The notes beneath the pieces were generated by a model. The model searched no databases, was not told the origin of the DNA, and saw nothing but the letters and a program-made list of their open reading frames with translations. DNA of 64,000 nt from Anatilimnocola floriformis (GTDB taxonomy: Bacteria > Planctomycetota > Planctomycetia > Pirellulales > Pirellulaceae), in contig NZ_JAMLFW010000001.1 in NCBI RefSeq assembly GCF_024256385.1, positions 4,960,001-5,024,000 on the forward strand, read 5' to 3'. The position numbers and the translations under genes are program-made. The first letter of the stretch is position 1, and each line of letters begins with the position of its first letter. This document shows, in pieces, positions 43,472-52,373 of the stretch.

Positions 43472-46400
43472 CTACTTCGGCTTGGCCTTTTCCGGCGTTT
43501 TGCTCTTATCTGGAGTCTTTGCTGGATCGGTCTTGGCAGGCGTCTTGCCCTTTTCCGGAGTCGTGCCGGTCTTCGGAGCCGCAGGCTTGGCTGGAGTTGC
43601 CGGAGGGGTTGTGGGCTTTGCCGGTGTGGCTGGTGTCGTTCCAGTCTTTGGCGGAGTCGCGGGAGTTGTGCCTGTTTTCGGCGGCGTGGCCGGAGTCGTC
43701 CCGGTTTTTGGTGGTGTGGTAGCCGGAGTTGTCCCTGTCTTGGGCGGTGTCGTTGTCACCGGGGTGGTGCCGGTCTTTTCTGGAGTCTTCGCGGGAGTTG
43801 TACCCGTTTTCGGCGGCGTGGTTTCGGGCGCGGTCGTTCCCGTCTTGGTATTGGTGGTCACGGCCGGCTTCGGACCGGGCGCTTGCTTGGCAGCCGTGGC
43901 CAACTGCACCATGAGAGCTTTGTAATTGGCAACCGTATCGGGGCCGTTCAGATTGGGAGTCAACACGAGGGTCGACTTGAGAATCTTTTCCCCTTCGAGC
44001 GCCTTGGTCGGATCCTTTTGCGCGAGCGACTGCTTGAGGAGGCAGTCGGCGCAGTTGTAGAGAACTTCGTAGTATTCGGCCGGCCGTTGCTTCAGACGAC
44101 CGAGCAGCACGCGGAGGGTGGCCCAGTGCGTGACGCATTCGTCAAAACGCGAGGGATCTGACTCGGCCCAGCTCTGCAGAATTCGCCCCTTTTCCATCTT
44201 GGGTTCGAGCGAATTCGGATGAGCTGCAACCAGAGCGTCGACCTGCTTGTTAGCTTCGGCAAACTTGCCTTCGCTGCGGAGAATGCTGATGAGCTGAGCG
44301 CGAATACGAGTGCTGGCTTTGGCGCCACTGGCTACATCGTCGCCGGGTTCGGGCTTGTCGATTCGCGCCAGTGCTCGTTGATAGTTGGTATTGGCCAGTT
44401 TGCTCTGCTTCAGATTGACCGCGGTGTCGCCCAGATAAACGAGCGAGGGGATCGAGAGTTCTTTGCGATCCGAGAGCTTGGTGAGCATTTCGCCCAGCAC
44501 TTTTTGCGTCGAAGCGAGCGTCGTTTCGGCTGGCTTGCGAGCGTCGAGATCACGGGGCTTTTCGGACTTCAACCGAGTAACTTCGGCGTCGGCTTTTTTC
44601 ACTTCCGCGGCAACAAGGCGGCTGAAGTCGATGAGCACTGCATTCAAAGCGGCGTTATCGGTGCTGAGATTGATCAGCGAGAGGGCGGTTGCTCCACCCA
44701 CTTCCACTTGGCCGCTCAAAATCTGCGAGCGGACCGCGCCGATGAAGGTGCGTTGAATTTCCTTGTCGATTTCGGTCGGCTTTTTGGCTTCGATCTGCTT
44801 AACCAACTCAGCGAACAGCGGAGCCGCTTCGCCGGGCAGCTTTTCTTCGAGCGACGATTCGGCCAACAACAGCTGCACGTCGGCAATGGTGCCAGCGTCG
44901 GCACGCTCGGGATCGGTCTTGGCCACTTGCTTGAGTTGCAGCAGCGATTCCTTGAAGCTCTTACGAGCTCTGGGCAGCAGTTCGGCCAACTTCTTTTGAG
45001 CGTCCTCGTACTTCTTTTTCTGCTCCTCCATTTCTGGAGTGACCTTGGCATCGGGATCGTCAGAGACAACCGGCGCAGGCATGCCGGAGAGCTGCTTTTT
45101 GAGAGTCAGATACCGCTTCCACGTGATCTGCCCCACCACCTGCTGAGCCATGCCGTAGCGCGGCGAGCGGGCGTTGACCAGTTCAAGCTGCGTGATCGCG
45201 CCGTCTTCTTCGTTGCGAATGAGACTGGCCCGCGCGAGCGACATACGGGCATCGTCGGCTTCGGCACGGTCAGGCCATTTGTCGATGGTGTACTTGGCGA
45301 TCCGCTCAAGTCGCTCGAGCACCTTGGGCTTCGTGTCGGCGGGGGCGGCGGCATACAATTCCAACGCGGAAGCAATCGCCAGGCCCGAAGCCGTGATCGC
45401 AACCGGGTCGTCACCCGCAGTGGCGACGATCGCGCCAGCGGCCTTGAGGGCTTCTTCGTATTCCTTCTTGCCGAAGCTCTGCACGGCCAGCTGATAACGG
45501 ATTTGGGTCAGCTTTTGCTTGGCGGTCGCGATGGCTTTGTCATTTTTGGCCGTTTCGGCGAGCTTGAGCGCTCGCTCGTAGCAGGACTGCGCTTCGGCCC
45601 ACTCTTTTTCGGCGACAGCAGCATCGCCCAGGGCGATTTCTTCATCGGGCGTCGACGCCCCCGCTTGAGCGCCGAGCTTTTCCTGGCATTCACGGCGGAG
45701 CAGCAACGCTTCGTGCTTGTATTCGCTATCGACCTTGGTGATGGGCAACAGAATCGCCGCCGCGGCCTGATAACGTTTGCGGGGCTCGACAGCGCCAGCC
45801 TTGCCAGCCGCTTCGATGTGCGACTTGGCAAGGGCGACTGCGATGCCCGAGTAGGGGGCGGTTTTTTCCCAAGAGCGATTGAGCTTCAACCATTCGGCAG
45901 CTTCGTTCTGCATCTCCACTAATTCGTTTTTGCGAATCATGAGTTGGAAGCGGAACAAAGCGGCTTGGCCGAACAAACGGGCATCGTCTTCCGAAGCTCT
46001 TTTGCCGTCAGCTGGAGAATTGACGAGGACTTCGTCATAGACCTCCATCGCATTCTCTTCGTCGCCCAGTTCTTCCAGCACCTTGCCGTTCCACATGTGG
46101 GCGAGAATACCGGCGCGCGTGCCACGGTGGAGTTGGAACACGGCGTCGAACGATTTAGTAGCCTTCTGTAGGATCTTCTTGCGCTCGGGATCTTTCTCGT
46201 TGAGATATGTCAACGAGGTGGAGTATTCGATGAGGGCCAGCTTGAAGCGAGTTTCGAGCAGCGCGTACTCCCAATCCAAACGCTGGGCCGTCGGCTTGCC
46301 GTTGGGGGGAACCGGCGGTAGACCGTCGATCCGCGTTTTCAGCTTCTTTTCGATTTGCGTGAGCTGCCCGGCCGCTTCGGTGAATTGCTCGCGGGCCTTT

Positions 46401-46834
46401 TTGCAGAGCTCTGCCTTCTCGGCATCGACGCGCGTGGCCCGGCTTAGCCCGAGGCTCATCTGCGCTTGTTCGAGCAGGGTATCGGCTTGGCCCAGCAAAG
46501 CCGGCGCGGCGGCGGGATGATCGGGAAACTCCTTGAGGAACTTTTCGAGGAGCTTTTCCGATTCTGCGATCCGCTGGTTCTTTTGCTCGAGGTTGTACGC
46601 TTCGTTGGCGGCAACCTTGAGGCTCTTGCTCCGTTCCAGGTCGAAGACCTGCCGAACGGCGACCGGGGTGTCTTTGCGAGCTGCGAGAACGTCGATGTAA
46701 TCGAGTGCCGCTTCGCCGTAGCCGCGCTGTTGCAAACCCGAGAGAAACTCCAGGACCGGTTCCGCTCCCTGGACCAACCCCGGGGCCGCTGCCAAGGCAA
46801 CGGCCAACATGGCGCACGACAGACGAAACTTCAT
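43472..46834 (-). CDS. Large secreted TPR-like protein with KTGTTP repeat tail
   Basis: 1120 residues from ATG 46834, starting with a signal peptide (LSCAMLAVALAAAPGLVQG). Residues 20-1000 are helical, TPR-like: AAPALLGQADTLLEQAQM, EVYDEVLVNSPADGKRASEDDARLF, EEWAEAQSCYERALKLAETAKNDK. The tail from about 1010 has at least eight tandem copies of a 9-11-residue unit with core KTGTTPA, ending in Lys/Pro-rich DKSKTPEKAKPK. It is the last gene of the seven-gene ExbB-ExbD operon and probably a periplasmic scaffold. The tail could bind cell-wall polymers. Confidence 0.88.
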   Translation of the reverse strand: MKFRLSCAMLAVALAAAPGLVQGAEPVLEFLSGLQQRGYGEAALDYIDVLAARKDTPVAVRQVFDLERSKSLKVAANEAYNLEQKNQRIAESEKLLEKFLKEFPDHPAAAPALLGQADTLLEQAQMSLGLSRATRVDAEKAELCKKAREQFTEAAGQLTQIEKKLKTRIDGLPPVPPNGKPTAQRLDWEYALLETRFKLALIEYSTSLTYLNEKDPERKKILQKATKSFDAVFQLHRGTRAGILAHMWNGKVLEELGDEENAMEVYDEVLVNSPADGKRASEDDARLFGQAALFRFQLMIRKNELVEMQNEAAEWLKLNRSWEKTAPYSGIAVALAKSHIEAAGKAGAVEPRKRYQAAAAILLPITKVDSEYKHEALLLRRECQEKLGAQAGASTPDEEIALGDAAVAEKEWAEAQSCYERALKLAETAKNDKAIATAKQKLTQIRYQLAVQSFGKKEYEEALKAAGAIVATAGDDPVAITASGLAIASALELYAAAPADTKPKVLERLERIAKYTIDKWPDRAEADDARMSLARASLIRNEEDGAITQLELVNARSPRYGMAQQVVGQITWKRYLTLKKQLSGMPAPVVSDDPDAKVTPEMEEQKKKYEDAQKKLAELLPRARKSFKESLLQLKQVAKTDPERADAGTIADVQLLLAESSLEEKLPGEAAPLFAELVKQIEAKKPTEIDKEIQRTFIGAVRSQILSGQVEVGGATALSLINLSTDNAALNAVLIDFSRLVAAEVKKADAEVTRLKSEKPRDLDARKPAETTLASTQKVLGEMLTKLSDRKELSIPSLVYLGDTAVNLKQSKLANTNYQRALARIDKPEPGDDVASGAKASTRIRAQLISILRSEGKFAEANKQVDALVAAHPNSLEPKMEKGRILQSWAESDPSRFDECVTHWATLRVLLGRLKQRPAEYYEVLYNCADCLLKQSLAQKDPTKALEGEKILKSTLVLTPNLNGPDTVANYKALMVQLATAAKQAPGPKPAVTTNTKTGTTAPETTPPKTGTTPAKTPEKTGTTPVTTTPPKTGTTPATTPPKTGTTPATPPKTGTTPATPPKTGTTPATPAKPTTPPATPAKPAAPKTGTTPEKGKTPAKTDPAKTPDKSKTPEKAKPK

Positions 46835-46893
46835 GATCAAAAATCCTTCGGACTCGCAAGCCGCCAATCTCGGAGTGCTGCCACTAGCGGCGG

Positions 46894-48501
46894 CTACTTC
46901 AGATCTTTTTCAGCGTCTTTCTTGTTGAGCTTGTACAAGGGGAGATAGCGATAATAGACCTCGAGCGTCAGGCACGACAGGCTCGTGACCATCAAGCGGC
47001 CACCTTGCCGGCCCCACGCATCGGGCGAGGGCTGCAGCGGGTCCCAGCTGCCAGCCGCGCAACCTTGCTTGTCCTGAGTGTTGATCAGGATCTTACGCAT
47101 CGCGCGGTTCCAGGTATCCCACTCCGGACCAGGCACATTGTGCATCACCTGCGTGGCGTAATACCAGTAGTAAACATTGCGGCGGGTCTCGCTGGGCAGA
47201 TTTTTGCCCAGATATTCGACGCCGCCCGTAATGACTGGATCGTCGCGTTGAGCACCCAGGTACTGCGTGCAGAGCAGACCCACGGCCGTCATCGACAGGG
47301 TCGGACCACCTTCGGGCGTGTAGGCAAACAGTTCCTTATAGCGGCCACCCTTGCCGACCAGCTTCATGTAGTTCTTCGAGCCGGCGACCGCGTTGTCGCT
47401 GACCTGCAAACCGGCCATTTGACCGCTCTTCAGAGCCATCACTTGCCAGCCGTGCACCGACGTATCGGAGTCATCCGAGCCGTGCGAGTACCGCCACGAG
47501 CCTTCTTTGTTTTGTCCGGTCTGAATGAAATTGATGGCGGCTTGAGCTGCCAGGCCGATGCGTGAATCCTGCGACATGCCGTAGGCTTCGCAGAGGGCGA
47601 TCGTGCACAGACCGTGCGTATACATCTGCGACGAGCTACCCGCCGAGAGATCGCCGTTGGGCTTTTGATTGTTGATGAGCCACATCAGCCCACCCGTGAT
47701 GTGCCGCTGATACGGACCACGCGATTCGTGCGTTTGACCAGCCGCGAAGAACGGCAACAAAGCCATCGCCGTGGCAGCTGCGTTGGAGTTCACTTCGCCC
47801 GAACCCGAGCAAGCACCGTTCTTGCAACCGGGACGGTGATCGAGGCTCCAGCTGCCGTTTTGATTTTGATGACGCGAGATCCAGTTGAGAGCTGCAGCCA
47901 CGGCCCGTTCCGAAGCCTTAGTACCGCCGTTGCCGACCATCGCTTCACGCATACCGCTACCGCGGCTGCCGAAGCCGCTGCCGGCGCCACCCTTACCAGG
48001 GTTTTTGCCGAGACCCACACCACCGTCGATGCCGCCACCACCCCGAACCATCGGGCCGAGGCCGCTGGCCTTCACGTCGAAGCCCACACCAGCGCCCAGG
48101 GCGTTGGGATTGGCCGTGGCCGAACCGCCGCCGGCTTCTTCAAACATGGCGCTGTTGTCGTTGAACTGAGCTTCCACCGGGGGAGCTTCGGTCAGTTCGA
48201 GCGTCTCGGTAGTGAGTTCGGTCGGATCGAGCGGAGTTTCGCCCACTTCGAAAGCGGTGATTTCCGGCTCGGGAACAGCTTCGGTCTGGGCCGTTTCGAA
48301 GCTGGGGGCATTCACCACCGTCTTCACGACTTGGATGGTGCCAAGAACGAGGGCCATGACCAGCAAGATGATGAGGTGAATCATCATGCTCGCCGCCCAG
48401 GCCTGGGTGGCAGTGCCGGTGAGCCACTCCATCATCGGACTGGAAGATTCCTCGGCGACTTCTTCTTCGGGAACTTCCGGTTTGGCTTCTGCAGTAGACA
48501 T
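46894..48501 (-). CDS. TonB-like anchored protein with terpene-cyclase-like toroid domain
   Basis: 535 residues. A 34-residue acidic cytoplasmic end, one TM helix (AASMMIHLIILLVMALVLGTIQVV, about 35-58), then a Pro/Glu/Thr-rich stretch (FEVGETPLDPTELTTETLELTEAPP), a Gly-rich linker (GGGGIDGGVGLGKNPGKGGAGSGFGSRGSG) and, from about 200 on, alpha/alpha-toroid repeats of the squalene-hopene cyclase/prenyltransferase type: ALNWISRHQNQNGSWSLDH, GLMWLINNQKPNGDLSAG, AINFIQTGQNKEGSWRYSH. No DxDD cyclase motif is seen, so it probably binds rather than cyclises. N-terminal layout matches TonB. Confidence 0.86.
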   Translation of the reverse strand: MSTAEAKPEVPEEEVAEESSSPMMEWLTGTATQAWAASMMIHLIILLVMALVLGTIQVVKTVVNAPSFETAQTEAVPEPEITAFEVGETPLDPTELTTETLELTEAPPVEAQFNDNSAMFEEAGGGSATANPNALGAGVGFDVKASGLGPMVRGGGGIDGGVGLGKNPGKGGAGSGFGSRGSGMREAMVGNGGTKASERAVAAALNWISRHQNQNGSWSLDHRPGCKNGACSGSGEVNSNAAATAMALLPFFAAGQTHESRGPYQRHITGGLMWLINNQKPNGDLSAGSSSQMYTHGLCTIALCEAYGMSQDSRIGLAAQAAINFIQTGQNKEGSWRYSHGSDDSDTSVHGWQVMALKSGQMAGLQVSDNAVAGSKNYMKLVGKGGRYKELFAYTPEGGPTLSMTAVGLLCTQYLGAQRDDPVITGGVEYLGKNLPSETRRNVYYWYYATQVMHNVPGPEWDTWNRAMRKILINTQDKQGCAAGSWDPLQPSPDAWGRQGGRLMVTSLSCLTLEVYYRYLPLYKLNKKDAEKDLK

Positions 48502-48586
48502 CGTTCGTTCTCTCTGGCGGAGGATCGCGACGGTGAGCCGCGTAACGTGCTATGTGGATTCGTTGGACGGTTAAGTTTTTATTGCG

Positions 48587-49924
48587 TTAATTTGGATTGA
48601 ACGAGCGTTTGTTCGGGTCCTGGCCATCTTCGAAGGTCGGCTTGGCGGCCCATTCGTTCAAATCCGTGGGCATTAGGGGCGATTTTTCACGTTCCGTTTT
48701 TTCCCGAACCGGCTTGCGACGCAAAAAAGGATAAGCAATTCCGATGACAAACAGCAAACCCGCGGCCCCCAACGAACCCCAGATCAGGTACGGCTCCGTC
48801 GCCGGCTGGGGTGGCGGCGGGGCGGCTTTGTGCCAGACCACCCGTCCAATCAACAGCGGCGACGAGAGGGGCTTCTCATTAGGACGAGAATTGGCCGCCA
48901 GGTAACCCTGCACCTTGAAAAAGTAACCGATGAAGGTCACGTTTTCGTGCAGATCGGAACCCAAGGGCATGTTATCCGGCAGATCGGCAGTGACACCACA
49001 ATATAACCAGGCTTTTGTCTCGTCGGACCAGCCCCACAGCTCGTAAACCTTCTTCACGTCGCCGAGGTTTTTGTCAGCAACACTGTACGACAAAATTCGC
49101 GTGACGTGCAGGTTCAGCTTGACCAATTTTCCGCGGGTCTTGGCTGGCCGCCGCAACATGTCATCCAAGCGAATCGACTTGTCCGCCCGCTTGAGAAGTT
49201 GCTCCACCGTTTGATTCTTAGACCACATGAACATCCGCCAGTAGGCGGGCATTTCCTCTTTTCGCAAATCGAGGCCGCCGTCGCTGAGGGCCTGCCCCTC
49301 CTCGTTCATCGCATCCTGTTCCTCGCGGTCCAGGTCAGTGGGACCGAGATACTCAGGCTTCTTGGCGGGGCCTTCTTGCTGCCCGGCGCCTTCTTCGAAG
49401 GCTGGCTTGTTTTGCGAGCCGTCGCCAGAGGCAGGATTCGACTGCTTGAACTCGCCAGGATCCGCAGGAGGAGCCGGCTCGCCCTTTGGATCAGGCTTGG
49501 GTTCGGCAGGAGCAGGAACAGGATCGGCTTTGGGATCCGTCGCGGTAGGCTCCGCCTTCGACTCTGCTTTTGGTTCCGCCGGAGCTGGCTCTGCAGCTTG
49601 CTCGGCCTTAGGTTCCGCTGGAACGGCTGCGGGTTGCGGCTCGGCCTTAGGTTCCGGCTTGGGATCGACTTTCGGTTCGACCTTGTTGGATTCGCTGGCT
49701 TGCTTGGCAACCGCGGCAGCCAGTTGCAGCTGCTTCTCGGCACCCACGGTCAAGCGTTCGTCTTCGACTCTCCCTTTGGCTTGCTCAGTCAACCACTTCC
49801 AGTTGCCGACGTCACGGGCAGCGCCCCACAGCACCCAGATGAGCGCACCGAGCATCAGCAGGCTGCCTACGCGGGCGTAGCCAACCTTTTTTTTGCCAGC
49901 TCGGGCTCGAGTGACGGTGCGCAT
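48587..49924 (-). CDS. Two-TM membrane protein with Pro/Ala/Glu/Lys-rich segment
   Basis: 445 residues. N-terminal TM (VGSLLMLGALIWVLWGA), then a segment at about 70-180 rich in PKAEPxPA-type repeats (KPEPKAEPQPAAVPAEPKAEQAAEPAPAEP...), a soluble domain at about 210-370 (DKSIRLDDMLRRPAKTRGKLVKLNLHVTRILSYS), and a C-terminal TM (YLIWGSLGAAGLLFVIGIAYPFL) followed by a basic tail. The PE-rich segment is like TonB's envelope-spanning region. No known family. Third component of the operon, 15 nt after the last exbD. Confidence 0.8.
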   Translation of the reverse strand: MRTVTRARAGKKKVGYARVGSLLMLGALIWVLWGAARDVGNWKWLTEQAKGRVEDERLTVGAEKQLQLAAAVAKQASESNKVEPKVDPKPEPKAEPQPAAVPAEPKAEQAAEPAPAEPKAESKAEPTATDPKADPVPAPAEPKPDPKGEPAPPADPGEFKQSNPASGDGSQNKPAFEEGAGQQEGPAKKPEYLGPTDLDREEQDAMNEEGQALSDGGLDLRKEEMPAYWRMFMWSKNQTVEQLLKRADKSIRLDDMLRRPAKTRGKLVKLNLHVTRILSYSVADKNLGDVKKVYELWGWSDETKAWLYCGVTADLPDNMPLGSDLHENVTFIGYFFKVQGYLAANSRPNEKPLSSPLLIGRVVWHKAAPPPPQPATEPYLIWGSLGAAGLLFVIGIAYPFLRRKPVREKTEREKSPLMPTDLNEWAAKPTFEDGQDPNKRSFNPN

Positions 49925-49939
49925 CCAGTGAGTCCTCCG

Positions 49940-50437
49940 TTACCGCATTTCGACGAAGCTGAGCTTGGTCAGGGGTTCGCCGCTGGCCATTTTTTGACGA
50001 GTGCAGACATCGACGACCTGCATTAATCCATCATACGCCAGCCGCTCGTCGACCTGAATCACGACCTGCTTGAAACTGGCAACCCGATCGGACAAAACTT
50101 CGTTCAAACGCCGATCCAAACCGGCCACGCCGCCGACCGTCGTATCGCCGATGGACAATTGACCGAGTGAACCGTTTGGCTTGGCGAAGGCCGAGATAGT
50201 GAGTGTTTCAAGACCTACATCAGCTTTGGAGATAAGCGGGTCGCCACCAGGCTTTTCTGGCCCTGGCGTAACCGGCATCGCCGTTGGCAAGCGCAGCAGC
50301 ACTTCACCTTCGATCGGCGCGGGCCGAAAGGTGAGGATGAAAAACGTCAGCAGCTGAAAGGCCATGTCGAGCATCGCGGCCATGTCGAGCTTGACGCCAC
50401 CAGCACCGTGCTTTCGCTTTTTTAGTCGGCCACTCAT
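49940..50437 (-). CDS. exbD: ExbD/TolR-family protein, copy 3
   Basis: 165 residues. After a basic start (MSGRLKKRKHGAGG) comes the ExbD TM with its proton-path Asp: VKLDMAAMLDMAFQLLTFFILTFRP. The periplasmic part carries LTISAFAKPNGSLGQLSIGD and ends in QVDERLAYDGLMQVVDVCTRQKMASGEPLTKLSFVEM. It closely resembles copy 2 (50462-50974), so these two are recent paralogues. Together with ExbB it would form a proton-driven stator. 24 nt after copy 2. Confidence 0.92.
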   Translation of the reverse strand: MSGRLKKRKHGAGGVKLDMAAMLDMAFQLLTFFILTFRPAPIEGEVLLRLPTAMPVTPGPEKPGGDPLISKADVGLETLTISAFAKPNGSLGQLSIGDTTVGGVAGLDRRLNEVLSDRVASFKQVVIQVDERLAYDGLMQVVDVCTRQKMASGEPLTKLSFVEMR

Positions 50438-50461
50438 GGTGAACTCGATTGACGACAGTCG

Positions 50462-50974
50462 TTACGGTGCTTCGCCGGCAGCTATAAAGCTCAGCTTGGT
50501 GAGCTTCTCGCCGTTGGCTAACTTTTGACGCGTGCAAACATCGACGACCTGCATCAACCCTTCGTAGTTGAGCTTGTTGTCGACTTGAATTACTACCTGC
50601 TCAAAGCTGGCCACTGGATCGGCCAGGATTTCGCTCAGGCGGCGATCGAGAGCCGAGGTGCTGCCGATTTGCGATTCGCCGATCGCCATCTGACCGAGCG
50701 CGCCAGTGGGTTTGGCAAACGCGCTGATCACCAGCGTTTCGAGCCCCGAAGCCGGGTTGTTATTGGCAGCGTTGTTACCAGCCGATTGACCGGCCTTCTG
50801 CGTGATCGGTTGCGGCGGCGGCAAGCGAAGACGGACTTCACCTTCGACCGGCGCGGGCTTAAACGTGAGAATGAAGAACGTCAGGAGCTGGAAAGCCATA
50901 TCGAGCATGGCGGCCATATCCATCTTAACGCCGCCACCCCCGTGCTTGCCTCTCTTCTTACGACGACTTGCCAT
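50462..50974 (-). CDS. exbD: ExbD/TolR-family protein, copy 2
   Basis: 170 residues. Basic N-terminus (ASRRKKRGKHGGGG), then VKMDMAAMLDMAFQLLTFFILTFKP with the conserved Asp. The C-terminal half, QVDNKLNYEGLMQVVDVCTRQKLANGEKLTKLSF, is nearly the same as in copy 3. A Gln/Asn-rich loop (GQSAGNNAANNNPASG) distinguishes it. It lies 60 nt after copy 1. Confidence 0.92.
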   Translation of the reverse strand: MASRRKKRGKHGGGGVKMDMAAMLDMAFQLLTFFILTFKPAPVEGEVRLRLPPPQPITQKAGQSAGNNAANNNPASGLETLVISAFAKPTGALGQMAIGESQIGSTSALDRRLSEILADPVASFEQVVIQVDNKLNYEGLMQVVDVCTRQKLANGEKLTKLSFIAAGEAP

Positions 50975-51034
50975 GAAAAATCTCTATTCTGCACTGCACT
51001 GATTGGGTAGGCAGTAAATTGCGTGGGGGAAAGA

Positions 51035-51490
51035 CTAACCGCCTTCGGCTTTATTCATCGCCTTGAGGGCAAAGCTGCGATAGCCATAGTCCTGACAAGT
51101 CTTGACGACCTTATTGAGCAGGGCGAACGGCGTTCGTTTGTCGGCGCGAATCACCACGGTGCTGGGGAGATCTTTGCCGAACGTGAGCGAAGGATCGGTC
51201 CGCTGGGCGACGGCCAGGCTCGCCATGGCTTCGGTCTTCAAATAGCCTTCGACGTCGGTGATCAGCGCGCCATAGACGCGCAGCTCACCTTTGTCGTTGA
51301 CGTTGAGCACGAGCAAATCCGCAGCGGCTCCTTCGACGGGGCGGGCCGAGCCCACCACCGGCAGCTTGAGATCCAGATCCATGGCCGCGGCTTTGAAGTT
51401 GATCACGAGCATGAAGAACGTGATCAGCTGGAAAACCATGTCGAGCATCGGCACCAGATCCGGCTCGGCTCCTTCATGACCACCTGACAT
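51035..51490 (-). CDS. exbD: ExbD/TolR-family protein, copy 1
   Basis: 151 residues. TM segment EPDLVPMLDMVFQLITFFMLVINFK with the Asp typical of ExbD. It is clearly different from copies 2 and 3 in the periplasmic part (LDLKLPVVGSARPVEGAAADLLVLNVNDKGELRVYG ... IRADKRTPFALLNKVVKTCQDYGYRSFALKAM), so it is likely an older subfamily. 43 nt after the exbB stop. Confidence 0.92.
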   Translation of the reverse strand: MSGGHEGAEPDLVPMLDMVFQLITFFMLVINFKAAAMDLDLKLPVVGSARPVEGAAADLLVLNVNDKGELRVYGALITDVEGYLKTEAMASLAVAQRTDPSLTFGKDLPSTVVIRADKRTPFALLNKVVKTCQDYGYRSFALKAMNKAEGG

Positions 51491-51533
51491 CGCGTAACTC
51501 CTTGAACTAGGTCGCTAACATGCGAGCCATGAA

Positions 51534-52373
51534 CTAGCGGGCAGGAGCAGGAACGGCGCGGGCAGCCATGGCAGCTTGAGCTTGCATGGGCGACGGAGCA
51601 GTCCGTGACTTGGCGGCGTGAGCAGCCTGACGAATGTACTGATCGGCGAGCAACAGGGTCTCGACCGAGATGTGCATCACGCGGTTGCGGAAGTAAGTGA
51701 AGAAGAAGATCGCCGGCACGGCGAGAGCAACACCTTCGAACGTGAGAAGCAACGCTTCCGAAATACCTTCAGCCACCTGGCTCGCCTTGAGCTGGGTATC
51801 GGAGAGAGCGATAACCGCGAAGGACGCGATCATCCCCTTGAGCGTGCCGATCAGACCGATCATCGGGCCGAGCGACCCGATCACCGCGAGCATGCTGATC
51901 TTGCGTTCCATGTCGACTTGTTCGGCTTCGGCTTCGCGGTCCATTAGTTCGCGAGCTTCCGGCAAACCAGCAGGCAACTCGGCGATGCCGCTGGAAACCA
52001 ACTTGCTGAAGAACGACGTCTTACTCTTGGTGAACTCGTATAACCCCTGGAAGTCGCGGGCCCCGAGCATTTGCTCGCAGGTGGCGATTTCGTCTGGCGG
52101 AGCGGCAACGGCCATCTTCAATTCCATGAACAGGCGAATGACCGTGGCGATGAAGTACATCGACATGAGCAAAATGAAGAAGCCGATCGAGCCCGACGAC
52201 TTGATGAACCACATGAAGCGGCTCTTCTGGTGCTGCTCAGGAGCGGCGGCTTCACCTTCGGCGGCAGGCGCTTCTTCTTGTGCAGCCACCGGCGTCGGCG
52301 CGAACGAGGCCACAGCGCCCCAGGCGACGAGCGATGCCGCACAGATCAAGAAAATTCCAAGAAAACGAGACAT
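51534..52373 (-). CDS. exbB: MotA/TolQ/ExbB proton channel protein
   Basis: 279 residues from ATG 52373. An N-terminal signal-like helix (FLGIFLICAASLVAWGAVASFAPTPVAA) precedes the core. TM1 is SIGFFILLMSMYFIATVIRLF. Then the ExbB signature: LAVIGSLGPMIGLIGTLKGMIASFAVIA and SEALLLTFEGVALAVPAIFFFTYFRN. It forms a pentameric stator that takes protons with ExbD and drives a partner protein. First gene of the operon; promoter candidate at 52461-52490. Confidence 0.95.
   Translation of the reverse strand: MSRFLGIFLICAASLVAWGAVASFAPTPVAAQEEAPAAEGEAAAPEQHQKSRFMWFIKSSGSIGFFILLMSMYFIATVIRLFMELKMAVAAPPDEIATCEQMLGARDFQGLYEFTKSKTSFFSKLVSSGIAELPAGLPEARELMDREAEAEQVDMERKISMLAVIGSLGPMIGLIGTLKGMIASFAVIALSDTQLKASQVAEGISEALLLTFEGVALAVPAIFFFTYFRNRVMHISVETLLLADQYIRQAAHAAKSRTAPSPMQAQAAMAARAVPAPAR

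Noticed and set aside
43482-43925. 147-residue plus-strand frame of Val/Pro/Gly repeats (GVVPVFGGVA)
   Set aside because: It is the complement of the KTGTTP repeat tail; no signal or ribosome site.
42578-44161. 527-residue plus-strand frame across DUF1080 and TPR genes
   Set aside because: Low-complexity Arg/Cys/Gly sequence opposite two well-supported genes.
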